Shown one piece after another: positions 8,195 through 15,208 of a DNA stretch of 64,000 nucleotides; within the stretch, counting starts at the first letter, position 1; every line of letters starts with the position of its first letter. This stretch comes from Streptomyces avicenniae (GTDB taxonomy: Bacteria > Actinomycetota > Actinomycetes > Streptomycetales > Streptomycetaceae). Location: NCBI RefSeq assembly GCF_000719135.1, contig NZ_JOEK01000017.1, positions 189,481 through 253,480 on the forward strand. Reading direction: 5' to 3'. The position numbers and the translations under genes are program-made. The notes under the pieces were generated by a model that was given only the letters and a program-made list of their open reading frames with translations, was not told where the DNA came from and searched no databases.

Positions 8195-9169
8195 GTGAAC
8201 GACTCCCCCGCGCCCCTGCTCGACGTGCACGCGCACTTCCTCACCGACGCCTACGTCGCGGCGGCCAAGGCGGCGGGACATGTCCGGCCTGACGGCATGC
8301 CCGGCTGGCCGTCCTGGGACGCGCGCGACCACCTGCGGCAGATGGACGAGGCGGGCATCGCCACCGCGCTGCTCTCCGTCTCCTCCCCAGGCACCCACTT
8401 CGGCGACGACGCCGCCGCCCGCGCGCTCAGCCGCGCGGTGAACGACGCGGGCGCCGCCCTCAGACGCGACCACCCCGACCGCTACGGCCACCTCGCCTCC
8501 CTGCCCCTGCCCGACGTCGAGGGCGCGCTCGCGGAGGCCACCCGCGCGCTCGACGTGCTGGGCAGCGACGGCCTGACGGTCCTGTCCAACGCCGGGGGCG
8601 TCTACCTGGGCGACGAGCGGTTCGAGCCGCTGTGGACCGAGCTGGACCGGCGCCGGGCGGTCGTCCTCGTCCACCCCACGTCGCCGCCCTGCGCCGAGAC
8701 GCTCGCCCTGGGCCGTCCGCGCCCGATGGCCGAGTACCTCTTCGACGAGGCGCGGGCCGCGTCCGACCTGGTCCTCGGCGGTGTCCTGACCCGCCACCCG
8801 GGCATCCGCTGGATCGTCACGCACGGCGGCGGCGTCCTGCCGCTGCTCGCGGACCGGCTGGAACTCTTCCGGCCCCTCCTCGGCGGCGCGGCGTCCGGCG
8901 GCCCCGGCGTGCGGGAGCAGCTGTCCGGGCTCTGGTACGACACGGCGGGGACGCCGTTCCCCCGGCAGATCCCGGCCCTCGTCGGCGCGTTCGGGAGCGA
9001 CCGGGTGCTGTACGGCAGCGACTCGTGCTGGACACCGGCCGCGGGGGTGGCGGCGCAGGTGGCGTCGCTCGGCGGCGCCGAGCAGCCTCCCGGCACGACA
9101 TGGCGCGCCCTGACCACCCGCAACGCGGCCCGCCTCTTCCCCCACCTGCCCCCCACGGGCGGCGGGTGA
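8195..9169 (+). CDS. Amidohydrolase family 2 (ACMSD-like) metal-dependent hydrolase or decarboxylase
   Basis: A 324-residue TIM-barrel amidohydrolase. Metal-site blocks are in order: DVHAHF near the N-terminus, VHPTSPPC in the middle, WIVTHGGGVLPLLADRL, and LYGSDSCWTP near the C-terminus. This pattern fits the aminocarboxymuconate-semialdehyde decarboxylase-like branch, whose members decarboxylate or hydrolyse aromatic or muconate substrates. The GTG start has AGGAGG 5 nt upstream. It stands alone between the sigma operon and the XRE locus, so context gives no substrate. Confidence 0.85.
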   Translation: MNDSPAPLLDVHAHFLTDAYVAAAKAAGHVRPDGMPGWPSWDARDHLRQMDEAGIATALLSVSSPGTHFGDDAAARALSRAVNDAGAALRRDHPDRYGHLASLPLPDVEGALAEATRALDVLGSDGLTVLSNAGGVYLGDERFEPLWTELDRRRAVVLVHPTSPPCAETLALGRPRPMAEYLFDEARAASDLVLGGVLTRHPGIRWIVTHGGGVLPLLADRLELFRPLLGGAASGGPGVREQLSGLWYDTAGTPFPRQIPALVGAFGSDRVLYGSDSCWTPAAGVAAQVASLGGAEQPPGTTWRALTTRNAARLFPHLPPTGGG

Positions 9170-9194
9170 GGGAGGGCGGTGTGCCCCGGGGCCC

Positions 9195-9596
9195 TCAGCC
9201 CACCGCCGAGGCGGCGCAGGGGCACGGGGCCTGCGGATCGGCCCGGTTGGGACAGCTCACCAGCGCCAGGGACAGGTAGCGGACGCCGGGACCGTACAGG
9301 CCCCAGGCGATGTCACCGCCCCAGCCGAGCACGTCGAGCGCGTCCTGGCAGCGCCGGTCGAGCGGCGGCCAGACCGGCGTACCGGCCCCGGCCGCCTGCC
9401 CGGAGAGCCAGGAGACGGCGCTGGGCGGGTCGTCGAACGTGGCCTTGACGTACGCCACCGGTTTGCGCAGCCAGTCGGCCACGCGCATCGGCGGTGTCCC
9501 GACCGCCGTGAACGACGGGTGGTCCGCCCGCCGTTCACGCTCCCGGTCGAGGTCCGCACGCGGCCCGAGCCACGAGAACGCGTGGACGTGCGTCAC
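9195..9596 (-). CDS. Hypothetical protein coupled to the DUF397 gene
   Basis: A 133-residue protein with no family that I recognise. It has HAFSWLGPRADLDRERERRA near its N-terminus, a Trp-rich centre, and a Cys/Pro-rich tail (SCPNRADPQAPCPC). The GTG at 9594-9596 overlaps the stop of the DUF397 gene as GTGA, so translation is likely coupled. A longer reading to 9734 would run inside the DUF397 gene in another frame and is not supported. It is the last gene of the five-gene XRE locus. Confidence 0.6.
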   Translation of the reverse strand: MTHVHAFSWLGPRADLDRERERRADHPSFTAVGTPPMRVADWLRKPVAYVKATFDDPPSAVSWLSGQAAGAGTPVWPPLDRRCQDALDVLGWGGDIAWGLYGPGVRYLSLALVSCPNRADPQAPCPCAASAVG

Positions 9597-9823
9597 CGGC
9601 CGAAGTTCTCCAGGTCGATACCGGCCGCCGCCAGCTCCTCGACCGTGAACCGCAGCGGTGCCGCCTCCGGCCGCTTGCTGTCGCCCAACGCGTAGGCACC
9701 CTCGACGCCCGGAATGGGCGCCAGGGTGACGCATGTCTCCGGCCCGTCCGGCCCATTACCGCCGCACGCGGGTGCGAATTCGGCTCCGCCGAGATCGACG
9801 GCGTAGATGTCCTGTCCGGCCAT
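9593..9823 (-). CDS. DUF397-domain small protein
   Basis: A 76-residue protein with the DUF397 pattern: a Cys-containing GGNGPDGPETCVTLA block followed by GDSKRPEAAPLRFTVEELAA, corresponding to the usual VRDSK..L.F..W core. In Streptomyces such proteins are encoded beside XRE regulators with a DUF5753 domain (whiJ- and abaA-type clusters) and are thought to act as antagonists or partners of the regulator. The gene has its own 100-bp upstream region with a TAACGT -10-like hexamer and an operator-like motif at 9901-9920. Confidence 0.82.
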   Translation of the reverse strand: MAGQDIYAVDLGGAEFAPACGGNGPDGPETCVTLAPIPGVEGAYALGDSKRPEAAPLRFTVEELAAAGIDLENFGR

Positions 9824-9900
9824 GACGACCCACCTTTCCGGCTCCCCCTGCGGGAACCGACGGAAAGGACGTTAGGGAGACCGCGTGCGGCGGGACCAGC

Positions 9901-9920
9901 GATGTGCGGGAACTTGCACC
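9901..9920 (-). promoter_or_regulatory. Operator-like motif, copy 1, between XRE and DUF397 genes
   Basis: On the minus strand this reads GGTGCAAGTTCCCGCACATC. A second copy with 16 of 20 identical bases occurs at 11583-11602 upstream of the first gene of the same locus. A shared GCAAGTTC(C/G)CGCA core before both transcription units suggests the binding site of the XRE regulator. This is an inference from repetition and position. Confidence 0.5.
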
Positions 9921-9923
9921 GCG

Positions 9924-10766
9924 TCACCCGAGCGCGTCGATGGCCTCGGTGATGCAGTTCCTGGCGGCCTTTCCGTAGACGGCCATCTCGGCGAGCAGGG
10001 CGAACGTGCGTTGGTAAATGAGTAATTCATGAGGCTGGGTCACCGTCACCTTGGCCGTGGCCAACTCGACGAGCGCCGTCGTGTCGTCGAACAGCCAGAA
10101 ACCTTCCACCGGCCACATGGGCCTGTCCACGGTCGAGGGGATGATCCCCAGGCTCACGCGGGGCAGCGTCGCCGCCACCAGCAGATGCCCCAACTGGGCC
10201 GCCATGACGTCCGCGCCCCCGATACGGGTCCGGAGCGTGGATTCCTCCAGAACGAGAGCGACGCGATGGTCACCCGTGTGAAGTACCTTCTGGCGGGCCA
10301 GCCGCGCAGCCACTGCCTCCTCGACATCATCGGGAATGGCGAGGAAAGCCGCGATGGACGTCATCAGAGCGGTCGCGTAGTCCGCCGTCTGCAAAAGACC
10401 TGGGACAACTCCCGGTTCATAGACACGAAAGCGTCGAGTCCTCTCGTAAAGAGGAAGCGCCCTTTGCTGTACCTGTCTGAGCCCGGATCTGCAGAGCCGC
10501 CTCCACTCGACGTACATGCCGTCCAGCCCACGGGACACGGCGAGGAGATCGGCGACCTGTTCCGGCGCCCCGCAGCACTCGGCCCACGTCCGGATGTCCG
10601 ATTGTGAGACCGCTTGCTTGCCGTTCTCGATCCGTGAGCACTTGGACTCGTGCCAACCGGCCATTTCGGCCAGACGCCTGGCGGTGAGACCCGCGTCCTC
10701 ACGGATCTCCCGCAGGCGTCGGCCGAAGGCCCTTCTCGCTTCTTGGACACTCGATGATGCGACCAC
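9924..10766 (-). CDS. XRE helix-turn-helix regulator with DUF5753 domain (whiJ-like)
   Basis: A 280-residue protein: an XRE helix-turn-helix at residues 10-65 (LTARRLAEMAGWHESKCSRI) and a DUF5753 sensor domain over the rest (YEPGVVPGLLQTADYATALM; PVEGFWLFDDTTALVELATA). This architecture is widespread and expanded in Streptomyces; WhiJ is the best-known member and affects sporulation. It starts 10 bp after the DUF6879 gene, so it is in the same operon. Codon use is visibly less GC-rich than in neighbouring housekeeping genes. The ligand is unknown. Confidence 0.9.
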   Translation of the reverse strand: MVASSSVQEARRAFGRRLREIREDAGLTARRLAEMAGWHESKCSRIENGKQAVSQSDIRTWAECCGAPEQVADLLAVSRGLDGMYVEWRRLCRSGLRQVQQRALPLYERTRRFRVYEPGVVPGLLQTADYATALMTSIAAFLAIPDDVEEAVAARLARQKVLHTGDHRVALVLEESTLRTRIGGADVMAAQLGHLLVAATLPRVSLGIIPSTVDRPMWPVEGFWLFDDTTALVELATAKVTVTQPHELLIYQRTFALLAEMAVYGKAARNCITEAIDALG

Positions 10767-10776
10767 ACGACCAGTC

Positions 10777-11304
10777 TCAGGCGGGTCGGTAGTCCTCGTG
10801 CGGGACGGCGCGTTCCCAGACGGCCTCGAAGGCCGTGGCGCAGAGCTTCACGACCTCGGGGTCACCGATCAGTTCCCGGGGGACACCGGGCGCGACCTCC
10901 CCCTCGCCGTCGAAGTGGTTGATCAGCAGCACCTCGCCGTCGAACAGCCAGAAGTCGTTGCCGGGCAGCGCCAGATCGGTGGCACGGCGGCGTGGCAGCC
11001 AGCGGACCTGCTCCCCCGCCGCGACGTTCTCGTCCGTCACGTGGTGCTCGAAGCGGATGTAGTCACTGAGGGGTTCGGAGACGATCCGGGCGCGCCGCAC
11101 CTCGACACCCCGGTCCACCGTCTCCCGCACGAGCCGGGCCCAGGGCAGCCATGCCGGATCGATGTCCACGATCCCGTCCCGCAGGCCGCGCCGCCACGCC
11201 TCGTAGCTCGGGTCCGAGGTCATGTAGCCGTCGCGCATCTCCAGGTGGACGGCGGACCGGGAGCTGTGGGCGAACAGGTCGCGGAACGAAGGGATGTCAG
11301 TCAT
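10777..11304 (-). CDS. DUF6879 family protein
   Basis: A 175-residue protein of a family common beside XRE/DUF397 genes in Streptomyces. Recognisable blocks are FRDLFAHSSRSAVHLEMRDG near the start, a GVEVRRARIVSEPLSDYIRF centre, WLPRRRATDLALPGNDFWLF, and a final AFEAVWERAVPHEDYRP. The biochemical function is unknown. Its start overlaps the end of the 70-residue upstream gene by 8 bp, and the XRE gene follows at 10 bp, so all three are co-transcribed. Confidence 0.82.
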   Translation of the reverse strand: MTDIPSFRDLFAHSSRSAVHLEMRDGYMTSDPSYEAWRRGLRDGIVDIDPAWLPWARLVRETVDRGVEVRRARIVSEPLSDYIRFEHHVTDENVAAGEQVRWLPRRRATDLALPGNDFWLFDGEVLLINHFDGEGEVAPGVPRELIGDPEVVKLCATAFEAVWERAVPHEDYRPA

Positions 11305-11509
11305 GCGTCACCTCCGGGAAGAACTGCATCATGCGCCTCGGGAACTCGACGACCGTCTCGTGGGCGGGAATGTCCATCTGGGACAGACGCTCCGCGTCGG
11401 TGACCCTCCAGGACTGCATGAGGTAGGTGTCGCTGTCCTCGTCGAAGTAGAGAGTCGGCGATTCGCCCACCTTGCTCTCCGGGTCCTTACCGAGCTTGAT
11501 CAGTGCCAT
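11297..11509 (-). CDS. Small hypothetical protein heading the XRE operon
   Basis: A 70-residue protein (MALIKLGKDPESKVGESPTL at the N-terminus) with no family that I recognise beyond its recurrent pairing with DUF6879. The sequence is acidic in the middle (FDEDSDTYLMQSW) and ends with EFPRRMMQFFPEVTHD. The ATG at 11507-11509 has GAGGAG 5 nt upstream, which excludes the longer reading to 11680. It is the promoter-proximal gene of the five-gene locus. Confidence 0.75.
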   Translation of the reverse strand: MALIKLGKDPESKVGESPTLYFDEDSDTYLMQSWRVTDAERLSQMDIPAHETVVEFPRRMMQFFPEVTHD

Positions 11510-11582
11510 GAGTGCTCCTCGTCCGCCGTCGCCGGGCGCGACCGCACGGACAGCGTGCCAACAACTGCACTGCGTCACCACG

Positions 11583-11602
11583 GACTTGCGCGAACTTGCG
11601 CC
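11583..11602 (-). promoter_or_regulatory. Operator-like motif, copy 2, upstream of the XRE operon
   Basis: On the minus strand this reads GGCGCAAGTTCGCGCAAGTC, matching the copy at 9901-9920 at 16 of 20 positions. It lies about 75 bp upstream of the start of the first gene. Inside this copy CGCAAGT also repeats directly. It is a candidate site for autoregulation by the XRE protein. Confidence 0.5.
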
Positions 11603-11613
11603 GCTGGCGGGGG

Positions 11614-13290
11614 TCAGGCCGCCGGGGCGTGGGCGGTGGACGGGTTCACGATGAGGATGTGGCAGTGCGCGTGGCGCCACAGCTCGCGGCTCGCGCTGGC
11701 GTCGATCAGCGCCGGGAGCCCGCCGTGCGTCGGGACGCCGATGACGATGGCGCGCGCGCCCGTGCGGTCGGCGTACGCGGCGATCATGCGGCCGACGTCG
11801 CCGTGGTCGGCGGCGTCGCCGAGGACGTGTCCCGTCGCGGGGACGTCCTGCCCGGCGAGGGTGTCCACGTGGCGCCTGACGACCTCACGCGCCGCGGCCA
11901 CCTCCTCCGCCTCGGCCGCCGTGCCCGCGCCCAGGCCCAGTTCACGGGCGTGCAGGACGTGGACGGCGCGGCCGTTCAGCCGGGCGAGGCGCCCCGCCGT
12001 CCTGGTGACCTCGGCGGCGAGCGGCCCGTCGTCCACGGCGGCGACGATGACGCCGTCGCCCCCCGTCGCCGCGGCGGCGGGGGTGACGGCGGCCTCGTGG
12101 CCGGGCGCCTCCCGCTGGCGGCGCTCGGCGGCGCCCAGCAGGTCGTGGGCGGTGGCGAGGATGCCGATGCCGAGGACGAGGGCGCCCGCGCCGACGTAGA
12201 ACGGCACGTGCAGGTTCGTCGCCTCGACCAGCTTGCCCGCGACGTACGGCGCGAGGCCGCCGCCGATGAAGCGGACGAAGCCGTACGCGGCCGACGCCAC
12301 CGGCCGGTCCACCGGCGAGACCGTCATGACGGCCTGGGTCGTGACGGTGTTGTTCACGCCGATGAAGACGCCGGACACGACCACCGCCCCGATCAGGACG
12401 GCCCTGTGGTCCACGCCGAGGGCGATGACGACCATGACGACGGCGAACAGCGCCAGGTTCACGTACAGCGTGCGCGCCAGGCCGAGGCGCCGCTGCAACC
12501 AGGGCGCGCCCGCCACCGCGAACAGCGCGACGAGCGCGCCCCACGCCGTGAAGACCAGGCCGAGCTTGACGGCGCTCAGCTCCATGGGGAACGGCGCGTA
12601 GCCCAGCATCGTGAAGAACGCCCAGTTGTAGCAGAGCGCGGTCAGCGAGAGCGTGAGCAGGCCGCGGTGCCGCAGGGCGCGCAGGGGGTCGCTGAGCCGC
12701 GTCTTCCTGGCGGGCTTGGGCAGGGGTTCGACCAGGATCACGGTGGCGAGCAGCGCGATGGCCATGAGGACCGAGACGCCGTAGAACGGGCCGCGCCAGC
12801 TGATGTCGCCCAACAGCCCGCCGAGCAGCGGCCCGACGGCGATGCCGAGGCCGAGCGCCGTCTCGTACAGGACGATCGCGCCGACGAAGCCGCCGCTCGC
12901 CGAGGCGACGATGACGGCGAGCGACGTCGCGATGAACAGAGCGTTCCCGACGCCCCAGCCCGCGCGGAAGCCCACGATGCCGTCGATGCTGCCCGAGGCC
13001 CCGGCGAGGGCGCTGAAGACGACGATGACGGCGAGGCCGACGATCAGCGTGCGCTTGGCGCCGATGCGGCTGGAGACCCAGCCGGTGACGAGCATGGCGA
13101 CGGCGGTGACGACCAGGTAGCTCGTGAAGAGCAGGGAGACCTGGCTCGGGGTGGCGTCGAGGTCCTCGGAGATGGCGGGCAGGATCGGATCGACGAGGCC
13201 GATGCCCATGAAGGACACGACGCAGGCGAAGGCGACCGCGAAGACGGCCTTCGGCTGCTGGAACGGACGGGCGGTGGCGGGGCCGCTCAT
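11614..13290 (-). CDS. MFS transporter fused to a C-terminal UspA-like domain
   Basis: A 558-residue protein. Residues 1-400 are a 12-segment DHA1-type MFS transporter with the motif A loop WVSSRIGAKRTLIVG and the motif C region GLGIAVGPLLGGLLGDI. After a short charged linker, residues from about 412 to 550 form a UspA-like alpha/beta domain (VIVAAVDDGPLAAEVTRTAG; ARAIVIGVPTHGGLPALIDA; HCHILIVNP). The usual ATP loop G-2x-G-9x-G(S/T) is not cleanly present, so nucleotide binding is uncertain. It overlaps the upstream MarR gene by 4 bp (ATGA). Drug export under MarR control is likely; the Usp domain may gate or sense, which is inference. Confidence 0.88.
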   Translation of the reverse strand: MSGPATARPFQQPKAVFAVAFACVVSFMGIGLVDPILPAISEDLDATPSQVSLLFTSYLVVTAVAMLVTGWVSSRIGAKRTLIVGLAVIVVFSALAGASGSIDGIVGFRAGWGVGNALFIATSLAVIVASASGGFVGAIVLYETALGLGIAVGPLLGGLLGDISWRGPFYGVSVLMAIALLATVILVEPLPKPARKTRLSDPLRALRHRGLLTLSLTALCYNWAFFTMLGYAPFPMELSAVKLGLVFTAWGALVALFAVAGAPWLQRRLGLARTLYVNLALFAVVMVVIALGVDHRAVLIGAVVVSGVFIGVNNTVTTQAVMTVSPVDRPVASAAYGFVRFIGGGLAPYVAGKLVEATNLHVPFYVGAGALVLGIGILATAHDLLGAAERRQREAPGHEAAVTPAAAATGGDGVIVAAVDDGPLAAEVTRTAGRLARLNGRAVHVLHARELGLGAGTAAEAEEVAAAREVVRRHVDTLAGQDVPATGHVLGDAADHGDVGRMIAAYADRTGARAIVIGVPTHGGLPALIDASASRELWRHAHCHILIVNPSTAHAPAA

Positions 13291-13769
13291 GTGGGTGCTC
13301 CCGGGGTGTGTCGGGTGTCGGGGACTGCGGCTGTGGGGACGGCGGGGGGTTCCTCAAGTGCCAGGCGGGTGAGCGCGTCGATGGCCGGGAGTGCGGCGCG
13401 GAGGGCGTCCTGCTGGTCGGTGGGGAGCCGGTCGAGGAGGACGACGAGGCGTTCGGCGCGCAGCGCGCGGCGCCGCTCCAGGAAGTCGCGTCCCGTGTCG
13501 GTGATGCCGACGAGGACGACCCGGCCGTCGGCGGGGTCGGCGGCGCGCGCGGCGAGGCCCGCGTCCTGGAGGCGGGAGACGAGCTGCGTCATCGCGGGCT
13601 GGGTGACGCCTTCGGCCGCGGCCAGTTCGGTGAGGCGGCGGGGGCCGGTGCGTTCCAGGGTGGAGAGGGTGGCGACGGCGGTCAGCGACAGGTCGCTCGG
13701 GGTGCTCATGCGGCGGAAGAGCCGCAGGAGGCGTTCGAGCGCGTGCACCGTCTCCCGGGGAAAGTCCAT
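13287..13769 (-). CDS. MarR-family transcriptional regulator
   Basis: A 160-residue winged-helix regulator: LTELAAAEGVTQPAMTQLVS is the DNA-recognition helix pair and DPADGRVVLVGITDTGRDFL is the wing typical of MarR. It is followed directly (ATGA overlap) by the MFS-Usp gene, so it probably represses its own operon and responds to a drug-like ligand. The upstream 13770-13800 stretch is unusually AT-rich for this genome and should hold the promoter and operator. Confidence 0.92.
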   Translation of the reverse strand: MDFPRETVHALERLLRLFRRMSTPSDLSLTAVATLSTLERTGPRRLTELAAAEGVTQPAMTQLVSRLQDAGLAARAADPADGRVVLVGITDTGRDFLERRRALRAERLVVLLDRLPTDQQDALRAALPAIDALTRLALEEPPAVPTAAVPDTRHTPGAPT

Positions 13770-13835
13770 AACTCATTTATATCACTGCCTTATGTATCGG
13801 GCTCACAGCGGCCCGCGGCGGGCGGGGAGGACAGC

Positions 13836-13873
13836 GTTCCCGCCGGGAAACGGGTGTGATGCCGCCGGGTAAC
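13836..13873 (+). promoter_or_regulatory. GlnR-type box before the nitrite assimilation operon
   Basis: The four half-sites fall at the spacing of the actinobacterial GlnR box (gTnAc-n6-GaAAc-n6-GtnAC-n6-GAAAc): GTTCC at 13836, GAAAC at 13847 (perfect), GATGC at 13858 (poor) and GTAAC at 13869 (4 of 5). It ends 10 bp before a CACGCT -10 hexamer (13884-13889), which itself lies 6 nt before the leaderless ATG at 13896. GlnR activation of nirBD is established in Streptomyces; the site here is read by eye. Confidence 0.6.
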
Positions 13874-13895
13874 AGCGCCCCCGCACGCTCGGTGC

Positions 13896-15155
13896 ATGCG
13901 AACGAACGGCGCGGCGGCGGACGGCCGTCTGGTGATCGTCGGCGGCGGCCAGGCAGCCGCCCGCCTGGCGCGCCGCGTCCTGCCGGGCGCCGCCGGGTCC
14001 GTCACGGTGCTGGCGGAGGAGCGGTGGCCCGCGTACAACCGGGTGCTGCTCGCCGACGTGCTGGCCGGGCGTTACCCGGCAGAGGTCATCGAGCTGCCGG
14101 GCCCGCCGGAGGCGGTGCGCTGGCTCCCCGGGGCGCGGGCCGTCCGCATCGACCGCGCCGCGCGCACCGTGACGTGCGACGACGGCGGCGTGCACCCGTA
14201 CGACACCCTCGTCCTCGCCACCGGCGCCAACCCCGTCCTGCCGCCCCTGCCCGGCCTCCACTCCCCCGGCCACCAACTGCCGGACGGCGTCCGGGCCCTG
14301 CGCACGCTCGACGACTGCCGCGCGCTGAGCGACGCCCTCGACGCCGCGCCGGGCGCCGCGCCCGCCGTCGTCATCGGCGGCGGCCTGCTCGGCGTCCTCG
14401 CCTCGGCCGCGCTGGCACGGCGCGGCGCCCGCGTGCTGCTTGCCCAGCGCGCCGCGCACCTGCTCGACCGCCACCTCGACCCGGAGGCCGCCGCGCTGCT
14501 GCGCGCCCACCTGACGGACCTCGGCGTCGAGGTGCACACGGAGTGCGCGGTCAGCGCGCTGCGCACCGACCCCGCGACGGGCGCCGTACGGGGCGTGCGG
14601 CTGGCGGACGGGTACGAGGCGGACGCCCGGCTCGTGGTCCTCGCCTGCGGCGTCCGGCCGCGCGTCGGGCTGGCCAGGGACGCCGGGCTGCCCGTCGGCC
14701 CCACGGGCGGCGTCGTCGTGGACGACCTGCTGACGACGGCCGACCCGCGCATCCGCGCCCTCGGCGACTGCGCTGAACACGCCGGTGTCTCCTACGGGTT
14801 GGCCGGGGCCGCGACCGAACAGGCCGACGTCCTGGCCGCCGTGCTGAGCGGCGACCGCGCCGCCCGCTACACCGGCACCCGCGCGCTGGTGCGCCTCACG
14901 CTGCCGGACGGACCGGCGCCGTTCGACCTCGCCGCCTTCGGGCTGCCCGTGCCAGGCCCGCCGGACGACACGCTGCGGCTCGCGGACGGGACGCGCGGCA
15001 CGTACCGCTCGCTCGTCGTCCGCGACGACCACCTGCGCGGCGGCGTCCTGGTGGGCGACCTGGGCGGCGTCGGCCCGCTGGCGCGCGCCTGGCAGGCGGC
15101 CGAGCCACTCCCCGCGGGCCCGCTGCTGCACCTGCTCTCCCCCGACACCGCCTGA
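13896..15155 (+). CDS. FAD/NAD(P)H-dependent oxidoreductase of the nitrate/nitrite assimilation cluster
   Basis: A 419-residue pyridine nucleotide-disulphide oxidoreductase resembling the N-terminal half of NirB. It has an FAD-binding Rossmann motif LVIVGGGQAAARLARR, an NAD(P) motif VVIGGGLLGVLASAALARRG, and DPRIRALGDCAEH, the second FAD-contact block. No BFD or sirohaem domain is present. It probably passes electrons from NAD(P)H to the nitrate reductase, which lacks its own electron-input domain, or duplicates the NirB flavin domain. It starts the nirBD operon and is preceded by a GlnR-type box; nirB follows after 53 bp. Confidence 0.82.
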   Translation: MRTNGAAADGRLVIVGGGQAAARLARRVLPGAAGSVTVLAEERWPAYNRVLLADVLAGRYPAEVIELPGPPEAVRWLPGARAVRIDRAARTVTCDDGGVHPYDTLVLATGANPVLPPLPGLHSPGHQLPDGVRALRTLDDCRALSDALDAAPGAAPAVVIGGGLLGVLASAALARRGARVLLAQRAAHLLDRHLDPEAAALLRAHLTDLGVEVHTECAVSALRTDPATGAVRGVRLADGYEADARLVVLACGVRPRVGLARDAGLPVGPTGGVVVDDLLTTADPRIRALGDCAEHAGVSYGLAGAATEQADVLAAVLSGDRAARYTGTRALVRLTLPDGPAPFDLAAFGLPVPGPPDDTLRLADGTRGTYRSLVVRDDHLRGGVLVGDLGGVGPLARAWQAAEPLPAGPLLHLLSPDTA

Positions 15156-15208
15156 CCCCCTCGCACCCGCATCCCGCACCCGCACCCACCCGCATGGAGG
15201 CCCCGATC

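Noticed and set aside
11512..13872. 786-codon rightward open frame opposite the MFS-Usp and MarR genes
   Set aside because: The high-GC complement of real coding sequence; composition is Asp/Arg/Gly-biased and no domain is visible.
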